Assembly: GCA_011046145.1 (NCBI GenBank) | Contig: DSBA01000097.1 | Span: 1 to 12,580 of the forward strand | Length of the DNA: 12,580 nt | Reading direction: 5' to 3' | Source of the DNA: Candidatus Uhrbacteria bacterium | GTDB taxonomy: Bacteria > Patescibacteriota > Patescibacteriia > CAIXNZ01 | Part shown: piece by piece, positions 6,845 through 12,580 of the stretch | Position numbering within the stretch: position 1 is the first letter of the stretch | Layout of the letters: every line of letters begins with the position of its first letter | Translations under genes and position numbers: made by a program | Notes under the pieces: generated by a model | Databases searched by the model: none | The model's input: only the letters and a program-made list of their open reading frames with translations | Told to the model about the DNA's origin: nothing

Positions 6845-7873
6845 CTAACCCCTCACTGCTTCTACGCCGTTCCAATTAATCATCACTTTGTGGGCTTTGG
6901 CATATTCTATTGTCAGTTCCAGGCCTTTATCCAAAGTAACTATCGGAAACCATTCAATTTTTTCTTTGGCTTTGCTAATATCAGGAATGCCTAAGCGCGA
7001 CATAAAAAGCAAAGGGTCCGCATAATTTATTTCTGATTTTGATTTGGTCAGCTGAATTATTTTTTGGGCAATGTCAGCAATTTTATGCTCTTGCGGACTG
7101 CCGATATTAAAAGGGCCGCTTTCAGCCGAAGCCATGATTTTTAGGCTAGCGTCAATCACATCGCTAATATAACATAAAGTAGTCGTAAAACTGCTATCGC
7201 CGTATATGACCAAAGGCTTGTTATCCAGCGCCGCCACAATAAAATCCGGCAGCATATGGCCCACAAACAAAGGCATGCGCGGCCCATAAGTGGTAAAAAC
7301 GCGCAGAATTTTGGCGTCAATATTGTAAAATTGGCGGTAGGTAGAAACCAATGTTTCAGCAAACCTCTTGCCTTCATCATAACAAGCTCTTGGCGTTATG
7401 GGATCCTGGGGATAATAAATGTGCTCTTTCATTACTGGCGATTTTTCATTACGCGGCCCGTAAACAACAGAGGAAGAAAAATGCAAAAATTTAGCTTTAT
7501 ATTTAACTGCCAAATCCAAAGCCCTGATCATGCCCAGGCTGTTAGTATGGGCCGTAATAACTGCATTTTTCTGAAAATCCTTGGGCGCTGTCGGGCAGGC
7601 CAGATTATAAATTTCCTGCACTCCCTGAAATTTAACCTGAAAACGCTCCAATTCAGGGTATTTTTCCAAATCAGCCAAATTATTAATATCGTCTTTAATA
7701 AAAATAAAATTTTCATTTTGCAGCAAATGGTCTATGTTGGCTTGTTTGCCTGAAATAAAATTATCAATACAAATGACATTATTGGCCGCAACCAGCTTGT
7801 CGCAAAGATGCGAACCAATAAAACCCGCCCCCCCAAGCACTAAAATATTTTTTTTCTGGAAAACTTCAGACAT
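6845..7873 (-). CDS. NAD-dependent sugar epimerase/dehydratase, UDP-glucuronate decarboxylase-like
   Basis: The product is 342 residues, an extended short-chain dehydrogenase. The Rossmann NAD-binding motif GGAGFIGSHL is at 14-23, with the ribose-binding Asp at D37 (CIDNF). The catalytic pair is Y165-x3-K169 in RACYDEGKRFAETL, with serines at 133-135 (FSSSVVYG). YNLACPTAP (89-97), CYDEGKR and TTYGPRM (194-200) closely resemble UDP-glucuronate decarboxylases, which turn UDP-glucuronate into UDP-xylose in the cytoplasm. The family is wide, and a different 4,6-dehydratase or epimerase activity remains possible. Its place beside glycosyltransferases and a GtrA flippase fits supply of an activated sugar for a surface glycan. 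The ATG start at 7871-7873 has no Shine-Dalgarno sequence. The 127-bp gap upstream (7874-8000) holds no gene and no convincing promoter. Confidence 0.85.
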   Translation of the reverse strand: MSEVFQKKNILVLGGAGFIGSHLCDKLVAANNVICIDNFISGKQANIDHLLQNENFIFIKDDINNLADLEKYPELERFQVKFQGVQEIYNLACPTAPKDFQKNAVITAHTNSLGMIRALDLAVKYKAKFLHFSSSVVYGPRNEKSPVMKEHIYYPQDPITPRACYDEGKRFAETLVSTYRQFYNIDAKILRVFTTYGPRMPLFVGHMLPDFIVAALDNKPLVIYGDSSFTTTLCYISDVIDASLKIMASAESGPFNIGSPQEHKIADIAQKIIQLTKSKSEINYADPLLFMSRLGIPDISKAKEKIEWFPIVTLDKGLELTIEYAKAHKVMINWNGVEAVRG

Positions 7874-8000
7874 ATTTTTAAATTATTAATAAATAGTTGT
7901 TGGTCATAAAGTTTGAGATGCTATGCCCAGACCATGACTCTCATAATCCAATGCCTAACTTATTTCCATTTTAACAGATTTATCCTAAAAAATAAAGCCC

Positions 8001-8435
8001 TCAAAAATTTAAGTCTTTATCTGTTTTTATAACCCGAAAAGTCCAGAATTTGTTAGCCAAAAAGTTCCAAAGCAGGCCAATAGCAATAGCAATTATCTTG
8101 GCCAGCAAATCATATGTTGCCAGATAATGAACCAGGGAAAAAACAATCAGATTATTAAGCAGAAAATAAACGCCATTCACAGCGGTAAATTTCAAATACT
8201 GGCTTTTGATTTGTTTGTCTTTATTGCGGAAAGTCCAATGCTTATTGGCAAAAAAACTAAAAGTCATAGCCGCCAAAATCGCGATAATGTTGGCCAAAAG
8301 AAAATACCAGCCCAGCAAACGACTGAAAAACAAATAAACAGCATAGTCAATTATTGTATTTGCCAGCCCAACCAGGCAAAATTTTACAAATTGCCTGACA
8401 ATTACCCTCTGCAAAAAATTATTAATCAAGACCAT
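8001..8435 (-). CDS. GtrA-family membrane protein (putative polyprenyl-linked sugar flippase)
   Basis: The product is 144 residues from ATG at 8433-8435. The frame can begin two codons earlier at TTG (8441), but the ATG gives the usual GtrA start. Four hydrophobic spans lie at about 16-37, 43-63, 84-104 and 109-129. The family signature is FVKFCLVGLANTIIDYAVY, followed by two copies of the repeated motif, FFANKHWTFR and FLANKFWTFR, one after each pair of spans. Known GtrA proteins move undecaprenyl-phosphate-linked glucose across the membrane or otherwise serve cell-surface polysaccharide assembly. Here it sits between the exported peptidase and the nucleotide-sugar enzyme, consistent with that role. 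The substrate is unknown. It has no Shine-Dalgarno sequence. An 81-87-bp AT-rich gap without clear signals lies between it and the peptidase gene. Confidence 0.92.
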   Translation of the reverse strand: MVLINNFLQRVIVRQFVKFCLVGLANTIIDYAVYLFFSRLLGWYFLLANIIAILAAMTFSFFANKHWTFRNKDKQIKSQYLKFTAVNGVYFLLNNLIVFSLVHYLATYDLLAKIIAIAIGLLWNFLANKFWTFRVIKTDKDLNF

Positions 8436-8522
8436 AAACAAGCGCTAAATAGCTTAATTTGTCCCTAAAATTTCCTTTTAAAAATTCCCTAATTAAAAAA
8501 ATTGATTGCGAAATTAAAAATT

Positions 8523-10115
8523 TCACAAAAGGCCTTTATCAATATCAATTGAAATAACCTGATTTTTTTCAATAAAAGGGTCAAAATCAGAAGCTGTTTT
8601 GATTGGTTCGCCTAAATTATAATTAATGAAAAAAGCATCGGAAATATCAACGACATATAGCGCCCATCTTTCTCCATAAAGCTCTCGGGCGATTGCTTCG
8701 GTTTCAACCCAGCGCAAAACACCGCCCCGGCTGACAGCATAAACCTTGGGATCGCTGGTAATTTTAACTAATTTTGAGCCTGGCCTGATTGTCACATTGC
8801 CGCCGATCGCCAAACTAGCCAATTCCGCGTCTGAAATCTGCCTGATATTTTTAAAATCATCATACCAGCTTAAATAAGTTGTTTCAGCCGGAAAAATATA
8901 ACGTTTGGAATCAACCGCCTGATAATAAACCGTGGGGCCAGAACCTTTAACCAAACCAACTGAACCGCCGATGATTTTTAAGCTTTGAAAAACTTTGACC
9001 GGATTAATCAAGCCCATGCCTAATTTGCCGGCCAGTTCCGGATTCAAATAGTCTATATTGTCAGTATTGTTTAAAATCGCATCCCTTATTTCTTTATTTG
9101 TCAAAAACGGGCTGAAAGATTTTATCAGAGCAGCCAAGCCCGAAACAACCGGCGCAGCCAAAGAAGTGCCTGAATAATAACCGCCATAATAATCGCCAAA
9201 ACTCTTGATTTGCGGATCATTAATAACCACGCCAAAAAAATCCTGCCCTGGCGCGACCACATCAACACAGCTTGAACCATGATTGGAAAAATGGGCCAGT
9301 TTATTATTCTGGTCGCTGGCCGCCACGCCAATAATTATATTTTCTCCGTCCGTTCCCTGGTGGCAAACAGGATACATTTTATTTATATCCAAATTAAGCG
9401 TATGCCCCTCAAAATCTTCATTGCCAGCTGCCGCTACTATCAAGACGCCTGCTTTAAAAGCGTTTTCCAATGCTCTGCCCAAAGCCGGGTCATAAGTATC
9501 GCCCACAAAACTTAAATTAATAATATCAGCGCCATTATTAACAGCGTAATTTATGGCTGCGATCACATCATGTGTGTTGCCAGCGCCGTTTTGGTTCAAA
9601 ACCCGCAAAGGCATGATTTTTGTCCGCCAGCTCATGCCTGTTATGCCCTGTAAATTATTGCCAATTGCCGCTGCCACGCCAGCAATAAACGTGCCATGCA
9701 AAATAGCTTCCTCAATACAGGTATTTTTTGCCAGGCAATTTTTATCATATTTAGGCGACGGATCATTGGTATTGGTGACAAAATCCCAGCCGTTTATATC
9801 GTCAATATAGCCATTATTGTCATCATCAAGGCCATTGCCCAAAATTTCTTTTTGGTTGACCCAGATATTGTCGCGCAAATCAGGATGAGAAATATCAACG
9901 CCCGAATCAATAACCGCAATAATCACCGTGTTCTTGCCGGTTTCTTCTGCCCAGACCTGGGGCATGTTTAATTTTTCCAAATACCATTGCTTGTTATAAT
10001 GCGGATCATTGGGCAATAATTCCTGGGCAGAAACAAAATTACCCACAAAGAGCAGGCTAAAAACAAAAAAAATAATTAAAATTTTATTCAACCTCATTAA
10101 TTTTCTTCTCATCAT
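8523..10115 (-). CDS. Exported subtilisin-like serine peptidase (S8) with C-terminal surface module
   Basis: The product is 530 residues from the first ATG at 10113-10115. ATGs at 10112 and 10097 are also possible, and the frame's earliest start is a TTG that would place extra residues before the signal peptide. The signal peptide runs to about VSA-QE (residue 30). The catalytic triad is visible: D70 (VIDSGVD), H140 (HGTFIAG) and S318 (GTSLAAP), with the oxyanion Asn N232 (AAAGN). An acidic loop DDDNNGYIDD at 97-106 is characteristic of a subtilase subgroup and may bind calcium. There is no I9-type propeptide: the catalytic domain begins directly after the signal peptide. Residues 392-513 match the C-terminal module of the exported protein encoded at 10709-12346 at about 61% identity, and both proteins end in DKGLL. 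It probably acts outside the membrane on surface proteins or external protein; the target is unknown. Confidence 0.93.
   Translation of the reverse strand: MMRRKLMRLNKILIIFFVFSLLFVGNFVSAQELLPNDPHYNKQWYLEKLNMPQVWAEETGKNTVIIAVIDSGVDISHPDLRDNIWVNQKEILGNGLDDDNNGYIDDINGWDFVTNTNDPSPKYDKNCLAKNTCIEEAILHGTFIAGVAAAIGNNLQGITGMSWRTKIMPLRVLNQNGAGNTHDVIAAINYAVNNGADIINLSFVGDTYDPALGRALENAFKAGVLIVAAAGNEDFEGHTLNLDINKMYPVCHQGTDGENIIIGVAASDQNNKLAHFSNHGSSCVDVVAPGQDFFGVVINDPQIKSFGDYYGGYYSGTSLAAPVVSGLAALIKSFSPFLTNKEIRDAILNNTDNIDYLNPELAGKLGMGLINPVKVFQSLKIIGGSVGLVKGSGPTVYYQAVDSKRYIFPAETTYLSWYDDFKNIRQISDAELASLAIGGNVTIRPGSKLVKITSDPKVYAVSRGGVLRWVETEAIARELYGERWALYVVDISDAFFINYNLGEPIKTASDFDPFIEKNQVISIDIDKGLL
8577..8942 (-). 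other. Region encoding the shared 122-residue C-terminal module (peptidase copy)
   Basis: This encodes SGPTVYYQAVDSKRYIFP through SDFDP. It aligns without gaps to the module at 10763-11128, with about 74 of 122 residues identical by hand count. Two half-repeats are visible: D-S-K-R-Y with a Trp 15 residues later, and D-P-K-V-Y with a Trp 14 residues later. I recall no named domain for it with certainty. Confidence 0.75.
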
Positions 10116-10166
10116 CGCCGAATTTGAATTAAAATAAATAATTTGGAAAAAATACAATATAGCTTA

Positions 10167-10604
10167 TTAAATCAAGCCTCTCTTGATTCTCCCCCTTGTC
10201 TTAGGGGGAGATTGCGGAGTTACAGAGTTTCTTTTATCTTTAAAATTTTTTAATTGCTGACAAAGATAATATATTTCTTCAATAACAGAATCAATATTTT
10301 CAATTACTTCATAATTCCAATATCGTTTAACTAATATATTAAAATCTTTCAAGAATTTTTCTCTAACCTTATCTTTATATTTTACCCTATTAAGCGCATG
10401 CACTTCGCCATCCACTTCAACGGCAAATTTCAATTGCGGACAATAAAAATCAATAATATATGGCCCAACTCCAAATTGCCGTCGAAACTTAAAACCCAAT
10501 TGGTTATGTTTTAATTTGCTCCATAAAACAACTTCAGAGTTAGTCATATTATTCCGTAAAAATTTTCGCCTATTTTTATTTGATTTGATATTAAATCTCT
10601 GCAT
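10167..10604 (-). CDS. DUF559-family endonuclease-like protein inside an inverted-repeat cassette
   Basis: The product is 145 residues. The core (about 12-115) is DUF559, a PD-(D/E)XK-type fold related to very-short-patch-repair endonucleases. Visible motifs are NMTNSEVVLWSKLK (19-32), FKFRRQFGVGPYIIDFYCP (38-56) with D52, and AVEVDGEVH (61-69) with E63 and D65, forming the expected D...ExD active-site pattern. The last 20 or so residues (SVTPQSPPKTRGRIKRGLI) are basic and proline-rich. They are encoded by the flanking inverted repeat, not by the conserved domain. The start is ATG at 10602-10604. An in-frame TAA lies eight codons upstream, so the start cannot lie further upstream. Unlike every other gene in the window, it has a strong Shine-Dalgarno region (GGAGAAGGAAAG). 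Nuclease activity is inferred from motifs, and the biological role of the family is poorly known. Confidence 0.85.
   Translation of the reverse strand: MQRFNIKSNKNRRKFLRNNMTNSEVVLWSKLKHNQLGFKFRRQFGVGPYIIDFYCPQLKFAVEVDGEVHALNRVKYKDKVREKFLKDFNILVKRYWNYEVIENIDSVIEEIYYLCQQLKNFKDKRNSVTPQSPPKTRGRIKRGLI
10171..10222. repeat. Left inverted repeat of the DUF559 cassette
   Basis: It contains the 8-bp perfect stem TCTCCCCC (10188-10195) / GGGGGAGA (10204-10211) with loop TTGTCTTA. It is read through as coding sequence for the DUF559 C-terminal tail. It matches the right repeat in opposite orientation. Confidence 0.6.
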
Positions 10605-10616
10605 CTTTCCTTCTCC
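10605..10616 (-). promoter_or_regulatory. Strong ribosome-binding region of the DUF559 gene
   Basis: On the minus strand GGAGAAGGAAAG abuts the ATG: GGAG ends 8 nt and AAGGA ends 3 nt before it. A full AAGGAGG lies further up at 10621-10627, within the right inverted repeat. No other gene in the window shows a comparable Shine-Dalgarno sequence. It fixes the start codon. Confidence 0.7.
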
Positions 10617-10691
10617 ATTCCCTCCTTAGACAAGGAGAGGCTAAGCCTGTCTGCCGAAGCTCCAAAGGAGCGAAGGTAGGGGGAGGTTGAT
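10611..10691. repeat. Right inverted repeat of the DUF559 cassette
   Basis: It contains hairpin CTCCTT-AGAC-AAGGAG (10622-10637), a second hairpin CTCC-AAA-GGAG (10660-10670) and the outer end GGGGGAGGTTGAT (10679-10691). The parts at 10617-10640 and 10679-10691 correspond to the left repeat in opposite orientation. The middle part has no left counterpart. Confidence 0.55.
10654..10676 (-). repeat. Stem-loop repeat, CCTTCG-stem-CTTCGG type
   Basis: On the minus strand it reads CCTTCG, stem CTCC, loop TTT, stem GGAG, then CTTCGG. The same outer hexamers flank a stem of different sequence in the copy at 12491-12516. It is embedded in the right repeat of the DUF559 cassette. Confidence 0.5.
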
Positions 10692-10708
10692 TAATTCCCT
10701 CTTAAACT

Positions 10709-12346
10709 TTATAACAACCCCTTATCCTGATCAATTGTCTGCGAATTTTCTTTCTCTTGCTCCGGATCATAATCGCTCAACTGCCTGATTGGCTCGCCTT
10801 CAATGTAATTGGTAAAAAAAGCATCAGCCACATCTTCCACCAAAACCGCCCAATTATCGCCAAAAATACCGCGCGCCAATTCCTCGCTTTCAAGCCAGCG
10901 CAAAACACCGCCCTGGCTTACAGCATAAACCTTGGGATCGGTCGTAATTTTTATTAATTTAATGCCCGGCCGATAAGTCGCATTACCGCCAATGCCAATC
11001 AAAGCCAGATTTTCATCGCTTATTGTTTTAACTTGTGAAAAATCTTTATACCAGCTGAAATAAACTTTTGCCGCGGGGAAAACATAACGTTTGGCATCAG
11101 CGCCGTAATAATAAACCGCCGGACCAGAAGCTTTAATCAAATCACCGAAATTAATGCCAGCTTCTGCCAAGCGGCGGTCAAGCACATTGATTGAAAAAGT
11201 TTTTAAAACATTATCCCCCAGCTTAACTTCAATTTTTCTGATGCCAGCGCGCGTAGAACGGATTTCGCAAACCAAGCTGCCATCACTGCCAGTTTTTTCC
11301 CCTGACTTGCTAATAATAGCGTTTTCGCCCAAGCATTCTATCTGGCGACCAGCTAAAGGCTGGCTGTCAATGTCTTTAAGCAAAATAGTGATCTTGGCCG
11401 GATCCAGGCCCGTGTTTAAAATTGTTGTCTTGTCTATTTCAATTTCTGAATTTTCCAAAGAAAAAAATTGTTTTTCAACTTTAATATTAATCGGACCACT
11501 TTGCCCCAGATTACCTAAGCTGTCATAGGCCTTGAGCCGCAAAACATAATCCCCGTCAGCCGGGATTTGCCAGCGATACTGCCAATCATAAGTGTTCAGA
11601 TTATAATCAATAATATCAAATTCCTGGTCATTGATAATGATCTGAAAAAGATTCAAATTATTATTGCCCTGGTCCCTGACTTTGCCTTTGATTAAAAACT
11701 GGCTGTCATTAATCAAATCCCCGTCTTGTAAATTTAAAAAAACAAGTTTTGGTCCCATATTATCAATATTAGAAGTGCTGAAAACCTGCGTATTGGCATT
11801 GGTCAAATTCTTATCTGTCGGCCCATTATTGCCTGACGCCATAAAAATCCCCAAATCCCCGGCCTGAAAAATCCCATCCTGATTTTGGTCAAGCAAAGCC
11901 GGGATCTGCATCTGGATTGTGTCTGTTTTTTGCGCAAGGCTGTATGTTTCAACTGTCACAAAAAACCTGAAATTATCTTCAATTTTCAGGTTTAAATTTT
12001 CCAGATACCAGGAATCCGAACCAGAAGAATAACTAAAATTACCCAGTTCCCGGTCAATGCCCATGCCCTGGAAACCTGGCTCGCCTTGATCAACCCATAA
12101 TTTCAGGTATTTAATCTGCCGCAAATAATCAGCCCCGCCCAGATTTTTCAAAGCCATGGCTTTAACCTCATCAAGCCTGATAACAATCAGGTTAAAATCC
12201 AAAACCAGATTGTCAAAAGTCGCGGGATAAAAAGTCTTATAAGGCGCTTGATTCAAAACCACGGCCTTGCTTTCAAAAGCCAAAACTTCCGGCGCTGCAA
12301 AAAACACCAGAGAAAAAATTATTATAGCGGCACAAATTTTTTTCAT
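10709..12346 (-). CDS. Exported multidomain surface protein with Ig-like domains and shared C-terminal module
   Basis: The product is 545 residues. A signal peptide spans about 1-23 (cleavage near VLA-FES). Residues 30-150 look like an all-beta domain that I do not recognise. An EF-hand-like loop DQNQDGIFQAGD at 153-164 has acidic or amide residues at positions 1, 3, 5 and 12, as in dockerin-type calcium sites. Residues about 198-290 resemble an Ig-like domain (GKVRD..., IPADGDYVLRLKAYDSLGNLG). Residues about 295-390 resemble a bacterial Ig-like, invasin-type domain (DSQPLAGRQIECLG, TGSDGSLVCEI) with C338 and C360. Residues 407-528 are the module also carried by the S8 peptidase, and both proteins end in DKGLL. 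No catalytic motif is seen; an adhesive or structural envelope role is inferred. The start is ATG at 12344-12346, with no Shine-Dalgarno sequence and a palindrome TTGAAATTTCAA (12351-12362) immediately upstream. Confidence 0.88.
   Translation of the reverse strand: MKKICAAIIIFSLVFFAAPEVLAFESKAVVLNQAPYKTFYPATFDNLVLDFNLIVIRLDEVKAMALKNLGGADYLRQIKYLKLWVDQGEPGFQGMGIDRELGNFSYSSGSDSWYLENLNLKIEDNFRFFVTVETYSLAQKTDTIQMQIPALLDQNQDGIFQAGDLGIFMASGNNGPTDKNLTNANTQVFSTSNIDNMGPKLVFLNLQDGDLINDSQFLIKGKVRDQGNNNLNLFQIIINDQEFDIIDYNLNTYDWQYRWQIPADGDYVLRLKAYDSLGNLGQSGPINIKVEKQFFSLENSEIEIDKTTILNTGLDPAKITILLKDIDSQPLAGRQIECLGENAIISKSGEKTGSDGSLVCEIRSTRAGIRKIEVKLGDNVLKTFSINVLDRRLAEAGINFGDLIKASGPAVYYYGADAKRYVFPAAKVYFSWYKDFSQVKTISDENLALIGIGGNATYRPGIKLIKITTDPKVYAVSQGGVLRWLESEELARGIFGDNWAVLVEDVADAFFTNYIEGEPIRQLSDYDPEQEKENSQTIDQDKGLL
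10763..11128 (-). other. Region encoding the shared 122-residue C-terminal module (Ig-protein copy)
   Basis: This encodes SGPAVYYYGADAKRYVFP through SDYDP. It is ungapped against the peptidase copy. Key residues are D417, K419, Y421 and W432 in the first half, and D470, K472, Y474 and W484 in the second. The conserved strings GGN, YRPG/IRPG, DPKVYAVS, GGVLRW and DAFF are identical or nearly so in both copies. Confidence 0.75.
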
Positions 12347-12394
12347 GAATTTGAAATTTCAATTAATGTAAAACGCTTAGATTTAAGTGAGCCT

Positions 12395-12413
12395 CCCCGA
12401 TAGGAATCAGGGG
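12395..12413. repeat. GC-rich hairpin upstream of the Ig-domain protein
   Basis: CCCCGAT (12395-12401) pairs with ATC-A-GGGG (12406-12413), with one bulged A, around AGGA. It lies 49 bases before the start codon, in a leader otherwise very AT-rich. It may be a structured 5' leader or a repeat. No T-tract is adjacent on the minus strand. Confidence 0.4.
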
Positions 12414-12440
12414 TTTCCTTATATTCGGTACGGGTAATTT

Positions 12441-12559
12441 AATATTTGTTTTTTAAAAAATTATCAGGATTATTTCTGTCATTTTCCCAACCTTCGTTGG
12501 CCAAAGCCAACTTCGGCCTTCGCCGACCGAAGTCATCAACTTTTTTAAAACAAATAATT
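12441..12559. repeat. Intergenic fold-back element with nested stem-loop repeat (second copy)
   Basis: AT-rich ends 12441-12462 and 12538-12559 are imperfect inverted repeats sharing ATTTGTTTT and A6. Inside, 12489-12516 matches 3036-3063 at 24 of 28 positions. TTGGC (12497-12501) pairs with GCCAA (12506-12510). ACTTCGG (12510-12516) pairs with CCGAAGT (12527-12533). TCGGC-CTTC-GCCGA (12513-12526) is an alternative hairpin. The remaining stretch 12347-12580 contains no gene. Confidence 0.5.
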
Positions 12560-12580
12560 TATATGCTATGGCCGACATAG

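Larger units (their letters stand above)
10171..10691. mobile_element. Candidate DUF559 mobile cassette with imperfect terminal inverted repeats
   Basis: The DUF559 gene is tightly enclosed by related inverted sequences. The outer ends read ATCAAGCCTCTC (10171 onward) and, on the other strand, ATCAACCTCCCC (from 10691). The inner hairpin cores read CCCCCTTGTCTTAGGGGG on the left and CTCCTTGTCTAAGGAG on the right (reverse strand). Each inner core is itself a palindrome. TAA occurs directly outside both ends (10168-10170 and 10692-10694), a possible 3-bp target duplication, though too short to be convincing alone. It separates two genes that share a C-terminal module. Mobility is inferred; no transposase is present. 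Confidence 0.55.

Noticed and set aside
7256..7753. 165-residue plus-strand open frame
   Set aside because: It lies wholly antisense to the epimerase gene, whose protein has clear family motifs. Its own translation shows no recognisable domain.
8442..8522. Possible terminator between the peptidase and GtrA genes
   Set aside because: The region is AT-rich with short repeated TTAGGGA-like strings, but no stable GC stem followed by Ts could be found.
10116..10157. TTG start for the S8 peptidase
   Set aside because: It adds residues (YFFQIIYFNSNSA) before a normal signal peptide. The ATG at 10115, or one of the next two, fits better.

Overview
The window is AT-rich bacterial DNA from what looks like a member of the Candidate Phyla Radiation (Patescibacteria). 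This assignment is an inference from gene content: single-TM FecR/fibronectin-type surface proteins, an exported S8 peptidase with a C-terminal module also found on its neighbour, many glycosyltransferases, a GtrA flippase, and almost no Shine-Dalgarno sequences before the genes. TGA ends three of the genes (at 3208, 8001 and 8523), so the UGA-as-glycine code of Gracilibacteria/SR1 does not apply. No RNA genes or CRISPR arrays were seen.

Layout. A GT-C-like polytopic membrane protein, cut off at its 5' end by the window edge, is the only plus-strand gene (3-1532). It meets the rest of the window convergently at a stem-loop terminator. Everything else is on the minus strand. In transcription order, right to left: an exported Ig-domain protein (12346-10709); a small DUF559 endonuclease-like gene inside an inverted-repeat cassette (about 10171-10691); an exported subtilisin-like peptidase (10115-8523); a GtrA-family flippase (8435-8001); a UDP-glucuronate-decarboxylase-like epimerase (7873-6845); a terminator; a GT2 glycosyltransferase (6777-5710); two GT4 glycosyltransferases (5610-4435 and 4386-3208); and a FecR/fibronectin membrane-anchored protein (3006-1609).

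How the genes may work together (inference). The middle of the window is a surface-glycan set: a nucleotide-sugar enzyme, a candidate carrier flippase, cytoplasmic GT2 and GT4 transferases, and a membrane GT-C-like protein. On either side lie exported or membrane-anchored proteins with extracellular domains. The peptidase and the Ig-domain protein end in the same 122-residue module (about 61% identical by hand alignment, no gaps) and the same terminal DKGLL, which points to a common cell-surface role for that tail.

Most notable. (1) The DUF559 gene sits between imperfect inverted repeats that encode its C-terminal tail at one end and supply its strong ribosome-binding site at the other, like a self-contained mobile cassette. 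(2) A short intergenic fold-back repeat family occurs at about 3036, 10654 and 12489, with compensatory base changes between two copies. (3) The shared C-terminal module contains two D-x-K-x-Y...W half-repeats.
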